From positions 124,001 through 188,000 of the forward strand of contig JAEYNR010000079.1 in the NCBI GenBank assembly GCA_023412475.1: a stretch of 64,000 nucleotides of DNA, in the 5' to 3' direction. This document shows, in pieces, positions 44,252 to 53,850 of this stretch. A program made the translations under genes and the position numbers. The number at the start of each line of letters is the position of its first letter. Positions within the stretch are counted from its first letter, which is position 1. Origin of the DNA: Fibrobacterota bacterium (GTDB taxonomy: Bacteria > Fibrobacterota > Chitinivibrionia > Chitinivibrionales > Chitinispirillaceae). The notes below the pieces were generated by a model. That model did not search any database. It had not been told where the DNA came from and saw only the letters and a program-made list of their open reading frames with translations.

Positions 44252-46960
44252 ATGGAAAAGACGACACCCTGGTATCAACTGGATAACAGCATTATTCTCC
44301 AGGAATTAAAAACATCTCCAGAAGGACTTTCATCCAAAGAAACTTCTGAGCGACTTAACCAATATGGCAAAAATGAATTGCCTCAAAAACCTCCCGAATC
44401 TATTCTGCATATTCTTTTCCGCCAAATCAACAATCCTCTGATTTATGTCCTTCTAGGCTCCTCATCACTTGCCATGCTCATGGGTGAGATCACCGATGGT
44501 TTTGTCGTTGCAGCAGTAGTTATAATTAATGCACTCATTGGATTTTTTCAGGAGTTTCGCTCAAGTCAGGAAATTGCAGCATTAAAAGGGATGGTCCCAG
44601 ACAAGACCGTCGTACTCAGAGATAAAACGCCCTCCACCCAGTTGGCCTCATCGCTGGTTCCCGGTGACGTAGTACTTCTTCAGGCAGGTGATAAAGTTCC
44701 TGCAGACATTCGTCTTTTGCAGGCAAAAGGGTGTAAAGTCATGGAAGCCGCACTTACAGGAGAATCGGTCCCTACGGAAAAAACCTTCCAGACTTTAAAA
44801 TCCAACACTGCTCTGGCAGACCGGACTAATATGGTTTTTAGTGGAACATCTGTGGTATCCGGCACTGCCAAAGGAATCGTGGTAGAAACTGGCTCCAGAA
44901 CAGAGCTGGGAAAAATAAACCGTATGCTAACCCAGACCGCTAAGACAGAAACCCCTCTTACAAAAGCAATCGCCAAGGTAGCCACAATTCTAACCATAGC
45001 CATTCTTTTTGTTTCAATAATTCTTTTTGCAGTAGCTCTGCACAGAGGATATCCTATGGCCGATGCTGTTCTGGCTGCCATCACCCTGGCTGTTGCAGCT
45101 ATACCTGAAGGCATTCCAGCTATAATCACCATCGCACTGGCAATCGGCATTCGTCGCATGGCGGCAAAGCGTGCGGTCATCCGCTATCTTCCTGCAGTAG
45201 AAACTCTTGGAAGTACAACTGTAATCTGCTCAGATAAAACCGGTACCATTACCAGAAACGAAATGACAGTCAGACACCTATGGACCTTTAATTACAATAT
45301 CCATCTCAGCGGCATTGGCTATGCCCCAGATGGTTCACTGGAAAATCAAGGCCAGGTACTAAAAGATTTACCTCCAGAAATTTCTGATTTGCTCTCAGCA
45401 GGTGTTCTCTGCAATGATGCTTACCTTAAAAACCAAAACGGGAAATGGGAAATCGAAGGCGATCCGACTGAAAGCGCCCTTCTTACATCAGCAATAAAAG
45501 CAGGTCTGGATTTCGAATCGTTACGCAATACAAACAAACGAATAGATTCCATCCCTTTTGAATCGGAATACAAATTTATGGCTACACTTAATGATGTAGG
45601 CGGCCAAAAAATTCTCTTTGTAAAAGGAGCTCCCGAAGTAATCATAAATAAATGTGTCTTGAAGCCCCAGCAGATAAAAACCATTGTCCAGGCAACAACC
45701 AATCTGGCCCAGGAAGGCATGAGGATGCTGGCTTTTGCAAAAATGGAACTTCACCCAGATACAGAATCGATTCTCTTTGATACGGTTAATCAGGGTTTAG
45801 AATTTCTAGGACTGCAGGCGTTGATAGATCCTCCACGCGATGAGGTAAAGATCGCCATTGAAAAGTGCCACAAAGCCGGCATAAAAGTAAAAATGATCAC
45901 CGGAGATCATCAGACAACCGCCGCTGCTATCGGCAAAGACCTTGGAATCATGAATAACCAGGGATCTGTACTTGGAACCCAACTGGAATCTCTCTCCGAA
46001 GAGGCTCTGGCAGAAACCACTAAAAAAGTTAATATCTTCTCCAGAGTGGCACCGGAACATAAACTCAAACTGGTAGACGGATTACAGAAAAATGGCGAAG
46101 TCGTTGCCATGACTGGCGATGGAGTTAATGACGCGCCAGCCCTTAAGAAAGCAGACATTGGTGTCGCCATGGGAATAACTGGTACCGATGTCTCCAAAGA
46201 TGCTGCTGATATAATTCTCACCGATGATAACCTGGCAACCATCGTCTCTGCTGTTGAAGAAGGCCGAAGAGTTTATGATAATCTGATAAAATCTCTGGCA
46301 TTTGTTCTACCTACCAATCTGGGTGAAGCTCTGATTCTTCTTGTTGCAGTTCTTTTTTTCCCTATAATAAATGGCACTCCGCTTCTTCCAATGTCTCCGG
46401 TTCAGATCCTATGGATTAATCTGGTTGCGACCATCAGCCTTGCTCTCCCTCTGGCTTTCGAAGCTAAAGAACGAAATATCATGACTCGTCCACCCCGAAA
46501 ACCCAAAGAACCGCTTCTAAATCCTTTTGTAATTTTCAGGACAATCCTGGTTGCTGTGATTATTACCCTGACCGGAATCGGGTTATTTCTCAGGGTCTTT
46601 AAAAACGCCATTGATAGTGGAGTGATGAGCACTGTTGCCTTAAGCGAAGCCCAAACGATGGCTGTGACTTCCATCGTGTTTCTTCAAATCTTCTATATGC
46701 TAAATTGCCGCTCATTGCGCGAAAGTATCTTCAATATCGGAGTATTTTCCAACCCCACTGTTTTTTTGGGCATCGGGATTCTTTTAGCTCTTCAGTTATC
46801 CTATGTTCATCTTCCATTTATGAACAATTTGTTCGGTTCAACAGCTCTTAGCTTTCACTCCTGGGTAGAATCGGCTCTTTTCGGGGCAGTCGTTCTTCCT
46901 GTTATATCAATCGAAAAGATTATAAGGAAAAAAGTAACAGCTCAGCCTTCTGCAGGTTAA
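44252..46960 (+). CDS. P-type Ca2+-transporting ATPase-like pump
   Basis: 902 residues from ATG 44252, which has AAAGGA upstream (an 18-codon extension to 44198 lacks such a site). Cation-transporter N domain (about 1-70); A domain 'LTGESVPTEK'; phosphorylation motif D328-K-T-G-T; 'KGAPEVI' and 'MITGDHQTTAAAIGK'; P domain 'TGDGVNDAPALKKADIGVAMG'; and a ten-helix membrane part ('PEGIPAIITIALAIG' with the M4 site). The C-terminal helices contain 'NLVATISLALPLAFE'. The layout is that of IIA (Ca2+) pumps, though Na+/K+ or Mn2+ is possible. It acts in the inner membrane. Confidence 0.92.
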   Translation: MEKTTPWYQLDNSIILQELKTSPEGLSSKETSERLNQYGKNELPQKPPESILHILFRQINNPLIYVLLGSSSLAMLMGEITDGFVVAAVVIINALIGFFQEFRSSQEIAALKGMVPDKTVVLRDKTPSTQLASSLVPGDVVLLQAGDKVPADIRLLQAKGCKVMEAALTGESVPTEKTFQTLKSNTALADRTNMVFSGTSVVSGTAKGIVVETGSRTELGKINRMLTQTAKTETPLTKAIAKVATILTIAILFVSIILFAVALHRGYPMADAVLAAITLAVAAIPEGIPAIITIALAIGIRRMAAKRAVIRYLPAVETLGSTTVICSDKTGTITRNEMTVRHLWTFNYNIHLSGIGYAPDGSLENQGQVLKDLPPEISDLLSAGVLCNDAYLKNQNGKWEIEGDPTESALLTSAIKAGLDFESLRNTNKRIDSIPFESEYKFMATLNDVGGQKILFVKGAPEVIINKCVLKPQQIKTIVQATTNLAQEGMRMLAFAKMELHPDTESILFDTVNQGLEFLGLQALIDPPRDEVKIAIEKCHKAGIKVKMITGDHQTTAAAIGKDLGIMNNQGSVLGTQLESLSEEALAETTKKVNIFSRVAPEHKLKLVDGLQKNGEVVAMTGDGVNDAPALKKADIGVAMGITGTDVSKDAADIILTDDNLATIVSAVEEGRRVYDNLIKSLAFVLPTNLGEALILLVAVLFFPIINGTPLLPMSPVQILWINLVATISLALPLAFEAKERNIMTRPPRKPKEPLLNPFVIFRTILVAVIITLTGIGLFLRVFKNAIDSGVMSTVALSEAQTMAVTSIVFLQIFYMLNCRSLRESIFNIGVFSNPTVFLGIGILLALQLSYVHLPFMNNLFGSTALSFHSWVESALFGAVVLPVISIEKIIRKKVTAQPSAG

Positions 46961-47351
46961 AAGCCAGCAGAGAATATCTGCGAGCATTTTTCTATCACTG
47001 GGTTGAGCAAAAAAGATCCTTTGAGGGACTATTTCGTTTTATCCTGCACTCTTTTTTCAGCCGGTTAGATTTCCGCTTCAACTGGTTACCAATGAAGGGT
47101 CTGCCCAGTTAAAACAAAAAGTTAATATGAAAAGTGTCCATTCTACTAATTTATCAAAACATCACCCCGTAAAATTATCTCTCTGCAAAATAGAGCCATT
47201 TCGGCTCAAAAAGTTCACGATCTATCTGGAAGAGCGGTTTCAAAGCAGGTTAAAGCAGGTTCAGCAGAAAGGATAAGCAGAGTATTATATATAATTGAAT
47301 AGAAAGTGCATTTTTTCGCAGATGTGTTGTTTTGCCTGATTTAGCTACTTG
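46961..47351. other. Gene-free spacer
   Basis: 391 bases between two convergent genes. The only structure I see is a short hairpin at 46967-46981 (GCAGA...TCTGC) after the ATPase gene; no gene is evident. Confidence 0.5.
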
Positions 47352-49139
47352 TCAAGATTGTTCGGAGGGAGCAGCTTCTAAGCATTCGTTTCCTCCGTTT
47401 CTCCGTAATCTCTGGTCCGCATTAACGACTTCGCATCTCTGCCATCTTCTTACAGAATTGATTCTAAAAATCTTTTCACAATCAAAAAGGTCTTCTATTT
47501 TAAGTTTTGCCTCTTTGATCATTTTATTTTCCAGAAGATGGTTTCTGAATGTTCCTGCCAATAAACCGCACGACACATCTGGAGTAAGATATCTGCCGTT
47601 TTTTAACAAAACCAGATTTGCCGAAGTAGTTTCGGTAAGATATCCATTTTCATTCCAGAATATTACATCTGCACCGCCTTTTGATGACCGGAGAGCTTCC
47701 TCGAAAACCTGTCGTTTGGTGGTTTTATGGTAAAGATAGATATCGGTAGATTTGACCGGTGATTGAGCAATCGTGACCAGTATGGGTTCTTCAACCGAAA
47801 CAACTGCTATTGTTGAAGACTCGATATGGCCGTTTATATGCACGACACAACGGACTTTAACAGGATAGTCAGGAAGAGTCTCCTTTAGTTTAGTCAAATG
47901 TTGAATAAGTGAAGTTTCAATGACTTTAAAGTCGAAATACCGGCAGGAATTAATACATCGTTTGATATGTGAATCTAAAAGGAAATACCCCTCATCGGGG
48001 GTGTGCAGTAAAGATTCGATGAGTTGAAAATGAGGAAAACCGTTCTTTATGAGATTTGCTTTGGATAAGCACTCATTAAATTCGTCTTTGCTTTGAGAAT
48101 CCCACACTACACCGCTTCCGATGCTGTAAGTGATGCTGTTACTGCAATAATCAATGAAAGCAGTACGGATAGCAACATTGAAAAGTGCTCTTTTTTGAGG
48201 AGTAGCATAACCGATAGAGCCGCAATAGATACCGCGAGGCCTTTTCTCCAGCTCGTGGATTATCTGACTTGTTCTGATCTTTGGAGCACCGGTTATTGAA
48301 GCGCAAGGGAAAAGTGCCTCAAAAATCTGGGGAATGGATCGATCCGTTTTTGCTTCTACTGTGGAAGTCATCTGAAAAACAGTCTCATATTTTTCTATTT
48401 CGAAAAGCCTTGGTACCTTAACTGAACCGGTTCTTGAAATTTTGCTCAGATCATTGCGTATCATATCTACAATCATCACATTTTCTGCCCGGTTCTTATG
48501 GCAGTTAAAAAGTTGTGACGCTATCAATTCATCCTCGGCTGAATTAAACCCCCGTGAAGCAGTACCTTTCATGGGTTTGCAGGTAATGGAATTATTATTC
48601 ATCGAGAAAAAAAGCTCAGGAGAGAAGCTGCAAAATGAAAAACAACCTGTGTCAACAAATGCGGCATAAGGGGAGGGGTGATGCAGCACTACATGACGGA
48701 AGTAATCAAAAGGATCTCCCTTGTATTGGGATTTCAGATCAAAAGTATAGTTAACCTGATATGTGTCTCCTCTGGCAATATAGCCTTTAATGATCGAAAC
48801 ATTGTGGAGGTAATTCTCTTCTGAAATATGAGGTGTCCAGTTAATAGCAGGAAGACAGAAACCAGGATTTTCAAACAGGTTAATAATCTTTGGTTTATTG
48901 AATATGGCAAACCAGAGTTTGGGCAGTTGGGAGCTGTAAACCGGAATATCAGGTTCGAATGCAGACGATGCTTCATAGGTTAGAAACCCGGCTCCATAGT
49001 AGCCTTGGTCAAGATGTTCCTGAAGCTCCTCAAGACAATCGATTACCTGGTGAGTTTCAAAAGTTTTTATGACAGATAATGGTTTCTCAAACAGAAGCCA
49101 CTTCCCGGTATCCTGGATCAAAATGCGAGCATTATTCAT
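47352..49139 (-). CDS. pabB: Aminodeoxychorismate synthase/lyase fusion (PabB-PabC)
   Basis: 595 residues. The N-terminal part (about 1-370) is component I of aminodeoxychorismate synthase ('GDTYQVNYTFDLKSQY', 'KGTASRGFNSAEDELIA', 'NVMIVDMIRNDLSKI', 'PCASITGAPKIRTSQII', 'FNVAIRTAF'). The C-terminal part (about 385-595) is a PLP-dependent class IV lyase ('FEEALRSSKGGADVIFWNENGYLTE', 'ETTSANLVL'). Together they make p-aminobenzoate for folate. The C-terminal tail 'NADQRLRRNGGNECLEAAPSEQS' is unusual but short. A separate glutamine amidotransferase (PabA) is not in the window. Confidence 0.93.
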   Translation of the reverse strand: MNNARILIQDTGKWLLFEKPLSVIKTFETHQVIDCLEELQEHLDQGYYGAGFLTYEASSAFEPDIPVYSSQLPKLWFAIFNKPKIINLFENPGFCLPAINWTPHISEENYLHNVSIIKGYIARGDTYQVNYTFDLKSQYKGDPFDYFRHVVLHHPSPYAAFVDTGCFSFCSFSPELFFSMNNNSITCKPMKGTASRGFNSAEDELIASQLFNCHKNRAENVMIVDMIRNDLSKISRTGSVKVPRLFEIEKYETVFQMTSTVEAKTDRSIPQIFEALFPCASITGAPKIRTSQIIHELEKRPRGIYCGSIGYATPQKRALFNVAIRTAFIDYCSNSITYSIGSGVVWDSQSKDEFNECLSKANLIKNGFPHFQLIESLLHTPDEGYFLLDSHIKRCINSCRYFDFKVIETSLIQHLTKLKETLPDYPVKVRCVVHINGHIESSTIAVVSVEEPILVTIAQSPVKSTDIYLYHKTTKRQVFEEALRSSKGGADVIFWNENGYLTETTSANLVLLKNGRYLTPDVSCGLLAGTFRNHLLENKMIKEAKLKIEDLFDCEKIFRINSVRRWQRCEVVNADQRLRRNGGNECLEAAPSEQS

Positions 49140-49203
49140 TTTTTATTTTGATAAATACTTTGGGAACAAAAAGAAAATGTAAAAAGGAGTCTTTTGTGCC
49201 AGG

Positions 49204-50253
49204 TTAAGAAAGTAATTTGTTGAAAAACTCATCCCTCTGCACATATCCAATCAGCTTAGCCATTTTCTCCTGGTCTGAAAGTATAGTGTAATAATTATCC
49301 TTCACATTTGGGGCCTGCCGGATTGCATTAATGAAATCCTGTTTGTCTAGAGGATTCTTTGAAACAAAATCGATAAAACCGGTTTCTTCCAGAACCGACT
49401 TGATCAATTGGTGTTCCGGGTTATCCTGAACCCAACTGATAGCCAAAGTGGCAACACCGACCTGGATTCCATGTAGCGTGGGCTTTTTAGCGCTCATATC
49501 ATAGGCATGAGAGATGAGGTGCTCTGAACCGCTTGCAGGGCGACTGGACCCGCATACCTCCATGGCAACACCGCTCATTACCAGGCATCCACATGTAAGC
49601 CGCAGAAATTCCAGATCTTTTATGTCCTTGTTGTTATGGCTGACCATCACCTCTACTGCATTCCTGGAGATAAGCACTGCAAAATCATTTACCGGCTCCT
49701 GTACCATGTGGTAGGCCAGTTTCCAGTCATAGATAGCGGTGTATTTGGAGATAAGATCACCGATTCCACTATAGGTATACCGTATCGGAGATTTACGGAT
49801 TATATCGGTATCGATAACTACTCCAAAAGGTATTTTAGCTTTCTGAGATTTTCTTCTGCCATTTACCAGCAGAGATGCTCCCGGAGATGCAAAACCATCA
49901 TTGGAAATTGATGTGGGAACACTTATTATCGGCAATTGAAGAATAAAAGCAATGTATTTGCAGTAATCAATGACCTTTCCACCTCCGATAGCCACAATGG
50001 CATCTAAGTCAGGGGGCAGGTTGAAAGCGCTTTTAAAGATGTCCTCAACTGCATTGGAGTAAACAACCTCTTCGAATTTCACCCTGATTTCTGATGAGTC
50101 AAAAGAGATTCTAAGCTGTTCATCGAAAAGGCCCTTCAATCCCTCTCCGTAAAAAAGGGCGATTCTGGTAAAGTGCTCTTTACGCAGATATTTGCCTATT
50201 TTGTACATGGCGTTGGGTTTTATTCGTAAGAGAGTAGGGATAGAGATTTCCAT
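49204..50253 (-). CDS. egsA: sn-Glycerol-1-phosphate dehydrogenase (AraM/EgsA type)
   Basis: 349 residues of the iron-dependent alcohol dehydrogenase superfamily. NAD site 'VAIGGGKVIDYCKY'; substrate pocket 'SVPTSISNDGFASPGASL'; metal-binding residues in 'SGIGDLISKYTAIYDWKLA', 'SGSEHLISHAYD' and 'LHGIQVGVAT'. This enzyme makes glycerol-1-phosphate from dihydroxyacetone phosphate, the archaeal-type enantiomer. It lies 6 bases after the HAD phosphatase gene on the same strand, so the two form an operon. No archaeal-type lipid genes are beside it. Confidence 0.9.
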   Translation of the reverse strand: MEISIPTLLRIKPNAMYKIGKYLRKEHFTRIALFYGEGLKGLFDEQLRISFDSSEIRVKFEEVVYSNAVEDIFKSAFNLPPDLDAIVAIGGGKVIDYCKYIAFILQLPIISVPTSISNDGFASPGASLLVNGRRKSQKAKIPFGVVIDTDIIRKSPIRYTYSGIGDLISKYTAIYDWKLAYHMVQEPVNDFAVLISRNAVEVMVSHNNKDIKDLEFLRLTCGCLVMSGVAMEVCGSSRPASGSEHLISHAYDMSAKKPTLHGIQVGVATLAISWVQDNPEHQLIKSVLEETGFIDFVSKNPLDKQDFINAIRQAPNVKDNYYTILSDQEKMAKLIGYVQRDEFFNKLLS

Positions 50254-50259
50254 TTGTAA

Positions 50260-51036
50260 TTAGTCCAGTTTACCCAAATCAATTTCACCTATATGGTTGA
50301 AAATGTGATCGGGTTTGTAGGGAAAATCAGTAAGCATCCAGGGTTGAGTAACTCCGGAAAGAACAAGACAGGTTTTCATTCCAGCCTCCATGCCGGCAAC
50401 AATATCGGTATCCATTCTGTCACCAATCATCATTGTTTCATCTGCCACGACGCCAAGCTGTTTTAATGCAATGGTCATCATCAGTGAATTAGGTTTCCCG
50501 ATGATATAAGGTTTCTTGCCGGTGGCTACCTCTATGGCTCCCAGAATGGTTCCGCAGGCAGGCTCGAATCCATTGTCTACAGGATCTATAACATCCGGAT
50601 TGGTGCCGATAAACTTTGCCCCGTTCATTATCAATGATATGGCTTTTTTAAGCATATCAAAATTAAAGGAGTTGGTTTTCCCTACCACCACATAATCGGG
50701 TTTGTTATCAGATATGGAGAATCCGGCGTTGTAAAGCTCACTTATGAGTCCTCCGCCTCCGATCACATATAGAGTGCCTCCAGGGCATTGTGCGGAAAGA
50801 AAAGAGGCTGTAGCCATCGCAGAGGTGATGAAATTGGACTCGGTAACACCATCAATTCCCAGCGCTTCGAGTTTTCTTTTGAGATCCAGCGGTGTTTGTT
50901 CGGAATTATTGGTCAAAAAGAGGAATTTGGTTTCACTGGCATTAAGCCGCTTTATAAACTCCACTGCCCCCTCAATCAGAGATTTTCCTCTGTATATGAC
51001 ACCATCCATATCAGAAATGATATTCTTTACACTCAT
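50260..51036 (-). CDS. HAD-IIA family phosphatase (NagD/PGP-like)
   Basis: 258 residues. HAD motif I 'ISDMDGVIYRG' (nucleophile D9), 'FLTNNSEQTP' (motif II), 'IGKPNSLMM' (motif III) and 'MIGDRMDTDIVAGMEAGM' (motif IV). The C2 cap is typical of NagD and p-nitrophenylphosphatase-like phosphatases, which hydrolyse small sugar or glycerol phosphates. Its tight coupling to the glycerol-1-phosphate dehydrogenase suggests that substrate. Confidence 0.9.
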   Translation of the reverse strand: MSVKNIISDMDGVIYRGKSLIEGAVEFIKRLNASETKFLFLTNNSEQTPLDLKRKLEALGIDGVTESNFITSAMATASFLSAQCPGGTLYVIGGGGLISELYNAGFSISDNKPDYVVVGKTNSFNFDMLKKAISLIMNGAKFIGTNPDVIDPVDNGFEPACGTILGAIEVATGKKPYIIGKPNSLMMTIALKQLGVVADETMMIGDRMDTDIVAGMEAGMKTCLVLSGVTQPWMLTDFPYKPDHIFNHIGEIDLGKLD

Positions 51037-51535
51037 CTATTATTCTTTCTTGCGCTCTGGTAAAAAGCATTTTCGCCGAGTTTGCACCTGCTTAATCCAA
51101 TTCTTAATATAGCATTTTCCCAGGTTATGATTCAGGTATAAGTGCAGTTCCAGAAAGTAATGCACTGTTTTTTACGGCTGAAATTGTATGAAAAGGGAAG
51201 TGATTTCGAATCTCGAATAACGGAAGTCACTCTCTCCTACGTAGATTTAACCAACAAAATTCTGACCGCCCCTCGAACCCGTAAGCTCCCTGCATATGTT
51301 GCGCTTTCAATGATTGTTTCTTTTTTCTTACTTCGAAATTCATTATTTGACATTTTTCCCAGTATTATTGTCCTCTGCAATTTGATAATGCTGTTAAGGT
51401 TTGTTGTGAAACCAAAACATGTCATGTGGTCAGCCTTCTTAAGAATTTTTCAGAAAACCTGTGGGATGATAGTGAATATTATTCTCACTTCTAATTCATG
51501 CCGTCCTCTGTAATTTCCTCTGATGGTTACACATT
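51037..51535. other. Spacer with dispersed micro-repeat
   Basis: 499 bases. A 123-codon frame on the + strand (51142-51513) has no ribosome binding site and is Leu/Phe-biased, so I do not accept it as a gene. It includes a 20-base inverted copy (51328-51347) of the motif at 18158-18177, and CTACGTAG text at 51238-51245 also seen near 18213. Confidence 0.45.
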
Positions 51536-52738
51536 TTATAAAATGGTAAATTCTCCTCCTTCGTAGATTTTCTTTTTGCTTCCGTCCTTAAGCACTGCGA
51601 TGACAGTCCGATCGGTTGTTGCTATTATATCGGTATGCTCGGGAGAGTCGTTATAGCCCAGATCAATAAACTGCTGTTCGGTCATGGTGCTGGGATCGCT
51701 GCTGCAGGCATCATGATAAGCTTTTCCCACTGCCAGATGAATGTTGCCAAACTCTCCTCCGAAATTTTCATCATAGAGGGTATTGGCCATGAAGCGGTTG
51801 ATTCTAGAGAACCTTTTGTCTGTAAGGGAGAATTCTCCGATCTTATCGGCATTTCTCTGGGAGATCATCTCCTGCAGAAGCTTCTCATTTTTCTCAGCAG
51901 TTGCTTTAATGATTCTACCTTTATCTATATGAAGTTCTATATTTTGAATTATGTTGCCATAACGATAAAGGGGCTGGTCAAAAAAGATGGTACCTTCCAC
52001 CTGTCGCCAGTCCGGAGAGGTGAATATCTCGAAACTGGGAATATTTCTTCCGCTTCCACCCAGCCATTTACGTTTTTCACCCAGACCAACCCACAGGTCT
52101 GTACCTTTAGCGCTGACATGAATTTTTTCGATAGGCATTTCATTAAGAATAATCTGGATAGAGTAGATCTGGTCAAATACAGTTTTCCATTTGCCGATAG
52201 GATCATCCTCATCTAGAAAGCAGGCCAGACTTATCTGTTGCCAGTATTGCTCAAGACTCATACCCGCCTCCCTGGCAGCTCCTTCAGTACCAAACAGACA
52301 TAGCGTCCAACTGAAATTTCCTGCATCCTCTTTTACATCAAGCCAGTCCCGGAACTTTCGGGTACTGTGGGTATTAAGGATCACTTTGCGGGGATCGGCA
52401 GTTGACAGAAAAAGTGGATCGTTCTCTGCAAGAATTCTTACATAATGATCGATAGTGTCAGCCAGACCCCGGTAATATTTTTCTGGAAAGAAGCTCAACT
52501 GCTGCTCGTTTGCTTCCTTAAGATGCAGAAGTTTGAAATCATCATCCTGAATCTGTAGCAGAGGATGCGCTCCTGCTCTGAGTATAGCTTTGTAAACCTC
52601 TGAGGCCAGTGGAATCCCGGGGGTCTGGGTAACCAGATAAACCACTTCTCCTTTTTTTATGCCTTTGCCGTCGTTGAGAGCAAAGTTTATCAGCACTGAG
52701 GCATAACGCTCAAGTATTTCAGTTGATGGTAGTTTCAT
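51536..52738 (-). CDS. M29-family aminopeptidase
   Basis: 400 residues. The thermophilic-aminopeptidase pattern is present: 'GEVVYLVTQTPGIPLASEVY' at the N-terminus, 'RNIPSFEIFTSPDWRQVEG' and 'KIGEFSLTD' (metal-binding Glu residues), 'DENFGGEFGNIHLAVGKAY' and 'SPEHTDIIATTDRTV' (His and Asp ligands). It removes N-terminal residues from cytosolic peptides with two metal ions. Single gene with no obvious partner. Confidence 0.88.
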   Translation of the reverse strand: MKLPSTEILERYASVLINFALNDGKGIKKGEVVYLVTQTPGIPLASEVYKAILRAGAHPLLQIQDDDFKLLHLKEANEQQLSFFPEKYYRGLADTIDHYVRILAENDPLFLSTADPRKVILNTHSTRKFRDWLDVKEDAGNFSWTLCLFGTEGAAREAGMSLEQYWQQISLACFLDEDDPIGKWKTVFDQIYSIQIILNEMPIEKIHVSAKGTDLWVGLGEKRKWLGGSGRNIPSFEIFTSPDWRQVEGTIFFDQPLYRYGNIIQNIELHIDKGRIIKATAEKNEKLLQEMISQRNADKIGEFSLTDKRFSRINRFMANTLYDENFGGEFGNIHLAVGKAYHDACSSDPSTMTEQQFIDLGYNDSPEHTDIIATTDRTVIAVLKDGSKKKIYEGGEFTIL

Positions 52739-52861
52739 AAATATTCTCCTGTATTAATGGCGATAAATTGAGAGGGAAAAATGCTCTATCAAGGGAACAT
52801 CTTGTTTTTTAAAAAATAGATTTTGGCCGGGATGTGTAGAGACAAGGCATGACGGTCTCTA

Positions 52862-53704
52862 CTACCACGATTCTTTATAATCCCAGGCAAACTGCTCAAA
52901 AGAGACTGGTTCCCGTTTGAGGATTTCTTTAAGATCGGGGTGAATCTGCTCGCACCATCGCTGACGGGCAATTTCAAAGAGCCCGTTGATTAAACTAGCC
53001 CTCTGTGGGGAAAGTCCGCAGCTTAGAAGCTCTTTATATGCCTCATTGTGCGAAACTGGTATATAACTGATGGTTTTTCCGGTAACCTGGGAAAGAGAAT
53101 GGGCTACGTCGAAAAGATCGGGAGATTCATTTCCGGTTAATAGATAGATATGGTTTTTGTGAGAAGAGTGCATAAGGATAGTTGCTGCAGCAGAAGCTAC
53201 ATCTCTGGTGTCCACAAAGCTAATGTTTGCTGAAGCTGCAGCAAGCCTGATCTGATTGTTTTTTTTAATGGATGGGGAAAGATTTAAGAGATTCTGCATA
53301 AAAAGATTCGGCCTGAGGATGGTATAATCGATACCACAATTCTGAACACATTTTTCGGCAATGGATAAAGGAGTGGTACTGTCCTGCCGGACTCCGGCCG
53401 CACTCAAAGAGACTATATGGGAGACACCGCTGCTTTTGGCCGCATTGATTACCGGAATGATAAGTTCATCGATCTGGGGATATCCAGTAGGCGTTGCCAG
53501 GAAAAACTTTTCAATTCCCTCGAATGCAGTTTTGAACGTCTCCGGTTTCTCATAATCGAGAATCACCACCGGACAATTGATGCCCTCTGCTCTTGCCAGA
53601 CTGCGCACTCCGATACGGATACTGGCATCGTATTCCATTAACTTTTTAACCAACTCTTTTCCAAATGTTCCACTCGCTCCTGCCACTAGGATCTTTTCTG
53701 CCAT
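52862..53704 (-). CDS. NmrA-like NAD(P)-binding protein
   Basis: 280 residues. N-terminal Rossmann motif 'ILVAGASGTFGKELVKKL', 'VILDYEKPETF', 'LSAAGVRQDSTTPLS', 'YTILRPNLFMQNLLNL' and 'FVDTRDVASAAATIL' match NmrA/HSCARG-type atypical short-chain dehydrogenases, which sense NADPH or reduce quinones and aldehydes. The Tyr-x3-Lys active site of classical enzymes is not present in the expected place, so a regulatory or sensory role is possible. Divergent from the DUF362 gene. Confidence 0.8.
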   Translation of the reverse strand: MAEKILVAGASGTFGKELVKKLMEYDASIRIGVRSLARAEGINCPVVILDYEKPETFKTAFEGIEKFFLATPTGYPQIDELIIPVINAAKSSGVSHIVSLSAAGVRQDSTTPLSIAEKCVQNCGIDYTILRPNLFMQNLLNLSPSIKKNNQIRLAAASANISFVDTRDVASAAATILMHSSHKNHIYLLTGNESPDLFDVAHSLSQVTGKTISYIPVSHNEAYKELLSCGLSPQRASLINGLFEIARQRWCEQIHPDLKEILKREPVSFEQFAWDYKESW

Positions 53705-53850
53705 AAATTCCTCTGAGCGGTTTAAAGCTGTATGGGCATCCTCTCTGTACTTAAAAACAGCAAAGAAGAGACCGGGTTATTGGCAGATTACCTGTGGCAT
53801 AATTTTTGATACTTTTTTGCCAATTACTTTTCTACCAAATTGGGAGGAAT

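Noticed and set aside
51142..51513. 123-codon + strand frame
   Set aside because: No ribosome binding site, it begins next to repeat sequence, and the product shows no domain or codon structure; treated as spacer.
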